Origin: an uncultured Clostridia bacterium
Lineage (GTDB): Bacteria; Bacillota; Clostridia; Oscillospirales; Acutalibacteraceae
Direction of reading: 5' to 3'
Length of the DNA stretch: 5,428 bases
Assembly (NCBI GenBank): GCA_945221685.1
Contig: CALYNN010000117.1
Location: 1 to 5,428, forward strand
Both the position numbers and the translations under genes were made by a program. Each line of letters opens with the position of its first letter. Position 1 is the stretch's first letter. Positions 5,166 through 5,428 of this stretch are shown here, piece by piece. Below the pieces are notes generated by a model. The model saw only the letters and a program-made list of their open reading frames with translations, did no database searches and was not told the origin of the DNA.

Positions 5166-5428
5166 CAACACCCCTGAAATTGCTTACTCTTACCTTGCGC
5201 TTTGAAAGCTTTTTCCAATTTTCTCTGTAAAAAATATCACCGAGAGATTTTTTATCAAGCGGAGAAATCGGCGAGGACATAGGAACTCCAAAAGGATTCA
5301 GAGCGCATATATTTACGAAAACAAGTCCTGCTCCAAGCACTATTCCGTACATACCGAACAGACCGCCCACTATAATAAATACAAACCGCAAAACCGCCAC
5401 GCTCTCATAAATGGAGTACACAACATAC
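5140..5428 (-). CDS. GerA family spore germination protein, C-terminal fragment (5' end beyond the window)
   Basis: The frame is open to the right edge of the window, so only about the last 95 residues are present from a protein usually near 500 residues. A hydrophobic segment (LRFVFIIVGGLFGMYGIVLGA region) is followed by NPFGVPMSSPISPL and then LGDIFYRENWKKLSKRKVRV. This matches the conserved C-terminus of GerA-type subunits, typically SFGVPYLAPxxP followed by DxxxRxPxW and a basic run. The family provides a cytoplasmic N-terminal domain and a membrane domain in nutrient germinant receptors of the spore inner membrane. A short acidic tail (DVDSGTEK) follows, encoded by the bases that also begin the gerB-like gene. 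The apparent GTG near 5419-5421 is an internal valine codon and not a start. The neighbours confirm the usual A-B-C subunit order. Confidence 0.92.
   Translation of the reverse strand, partial: YVVYSIYESVAVLRFVFIIVGGLFGMYGIVLGAGLVFVNICALNPFGVPMSSPISPLDKKSLGDIFYRENWKKLSKRKVRVSNFRGVDVDSGTEK

Noticed and set aside
1..5428. CRISPR array, insertion sequence, tRNA, rRNA or attachment site
   Set aside because: No spaced direct repeats, transposase frames, terminal repeats or cloverleaf-like segments were seen.

Overview
The window looks like a piece of a low-to-moderate-GC, endospore-forming Clostridia genome, plausibly a gut-type lineage. The evidence is a GerA-GerB-Ger(x)C spore germination receptor operon, strong AAGGAG-type ribosome binding sites, a near-consensus SigA promoter, and frequent TTG and GTG starts. 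The odd length and the cut genes at both ends suggest a short contig or an arbitrary slice. All confident genes are on the minus strand; one small plus-strand ORF lies near the middle.

Right part (5428 to 2996, read leftwards): a germination receptor operon with overlapping genes. It holds the C-terminal end of a GerA-family subunit (cut by the window edge), a complete GerB-type permease-like subunit and a complete Ger(x)C lipoprotein. The reading frames overlap by about 23-26 bases, which implies translational coupling and equal production of the three subunits. The Ger(x)C C-terminal region carries an unusual cluster of five cysteines.

Middle (about 2668-3021): a regulatory region. A leftward SigA promoter (TTGACT, 17-base spacer, TATAAT) drives citrate synthase through a leader of about 140 nt. 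The leader contains a 9-bp dyad near its 5' end and, just before the ribosome binding site, a compact fold that can be drawn as a three-way junction. A 54-codon membrane-peptide ORF runs rightward with a TTG start and good ribosome binding site. Its tail overlaps the end of the Ger(x)C gene. It may be a small gene or the stump of a larger one.

Left part (2667 to 1): a probable operon of a citrate synthase with all catalytic residues, an unrecognised membrane protein with about eight helices, and the N-terminal part of an AEC-family (auxin efflux carrier-like) transporter. The gaps are 25 and 19 bases, each with its own ribosome binding site. The AEC frame is interrupted by a TGA just inside a conserved motif, and the family-like sequence resumes after it. 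Citrate synthase next to a carboxylate-type exporter suggests, by inference only, a link between organic acid synthesis and transport.
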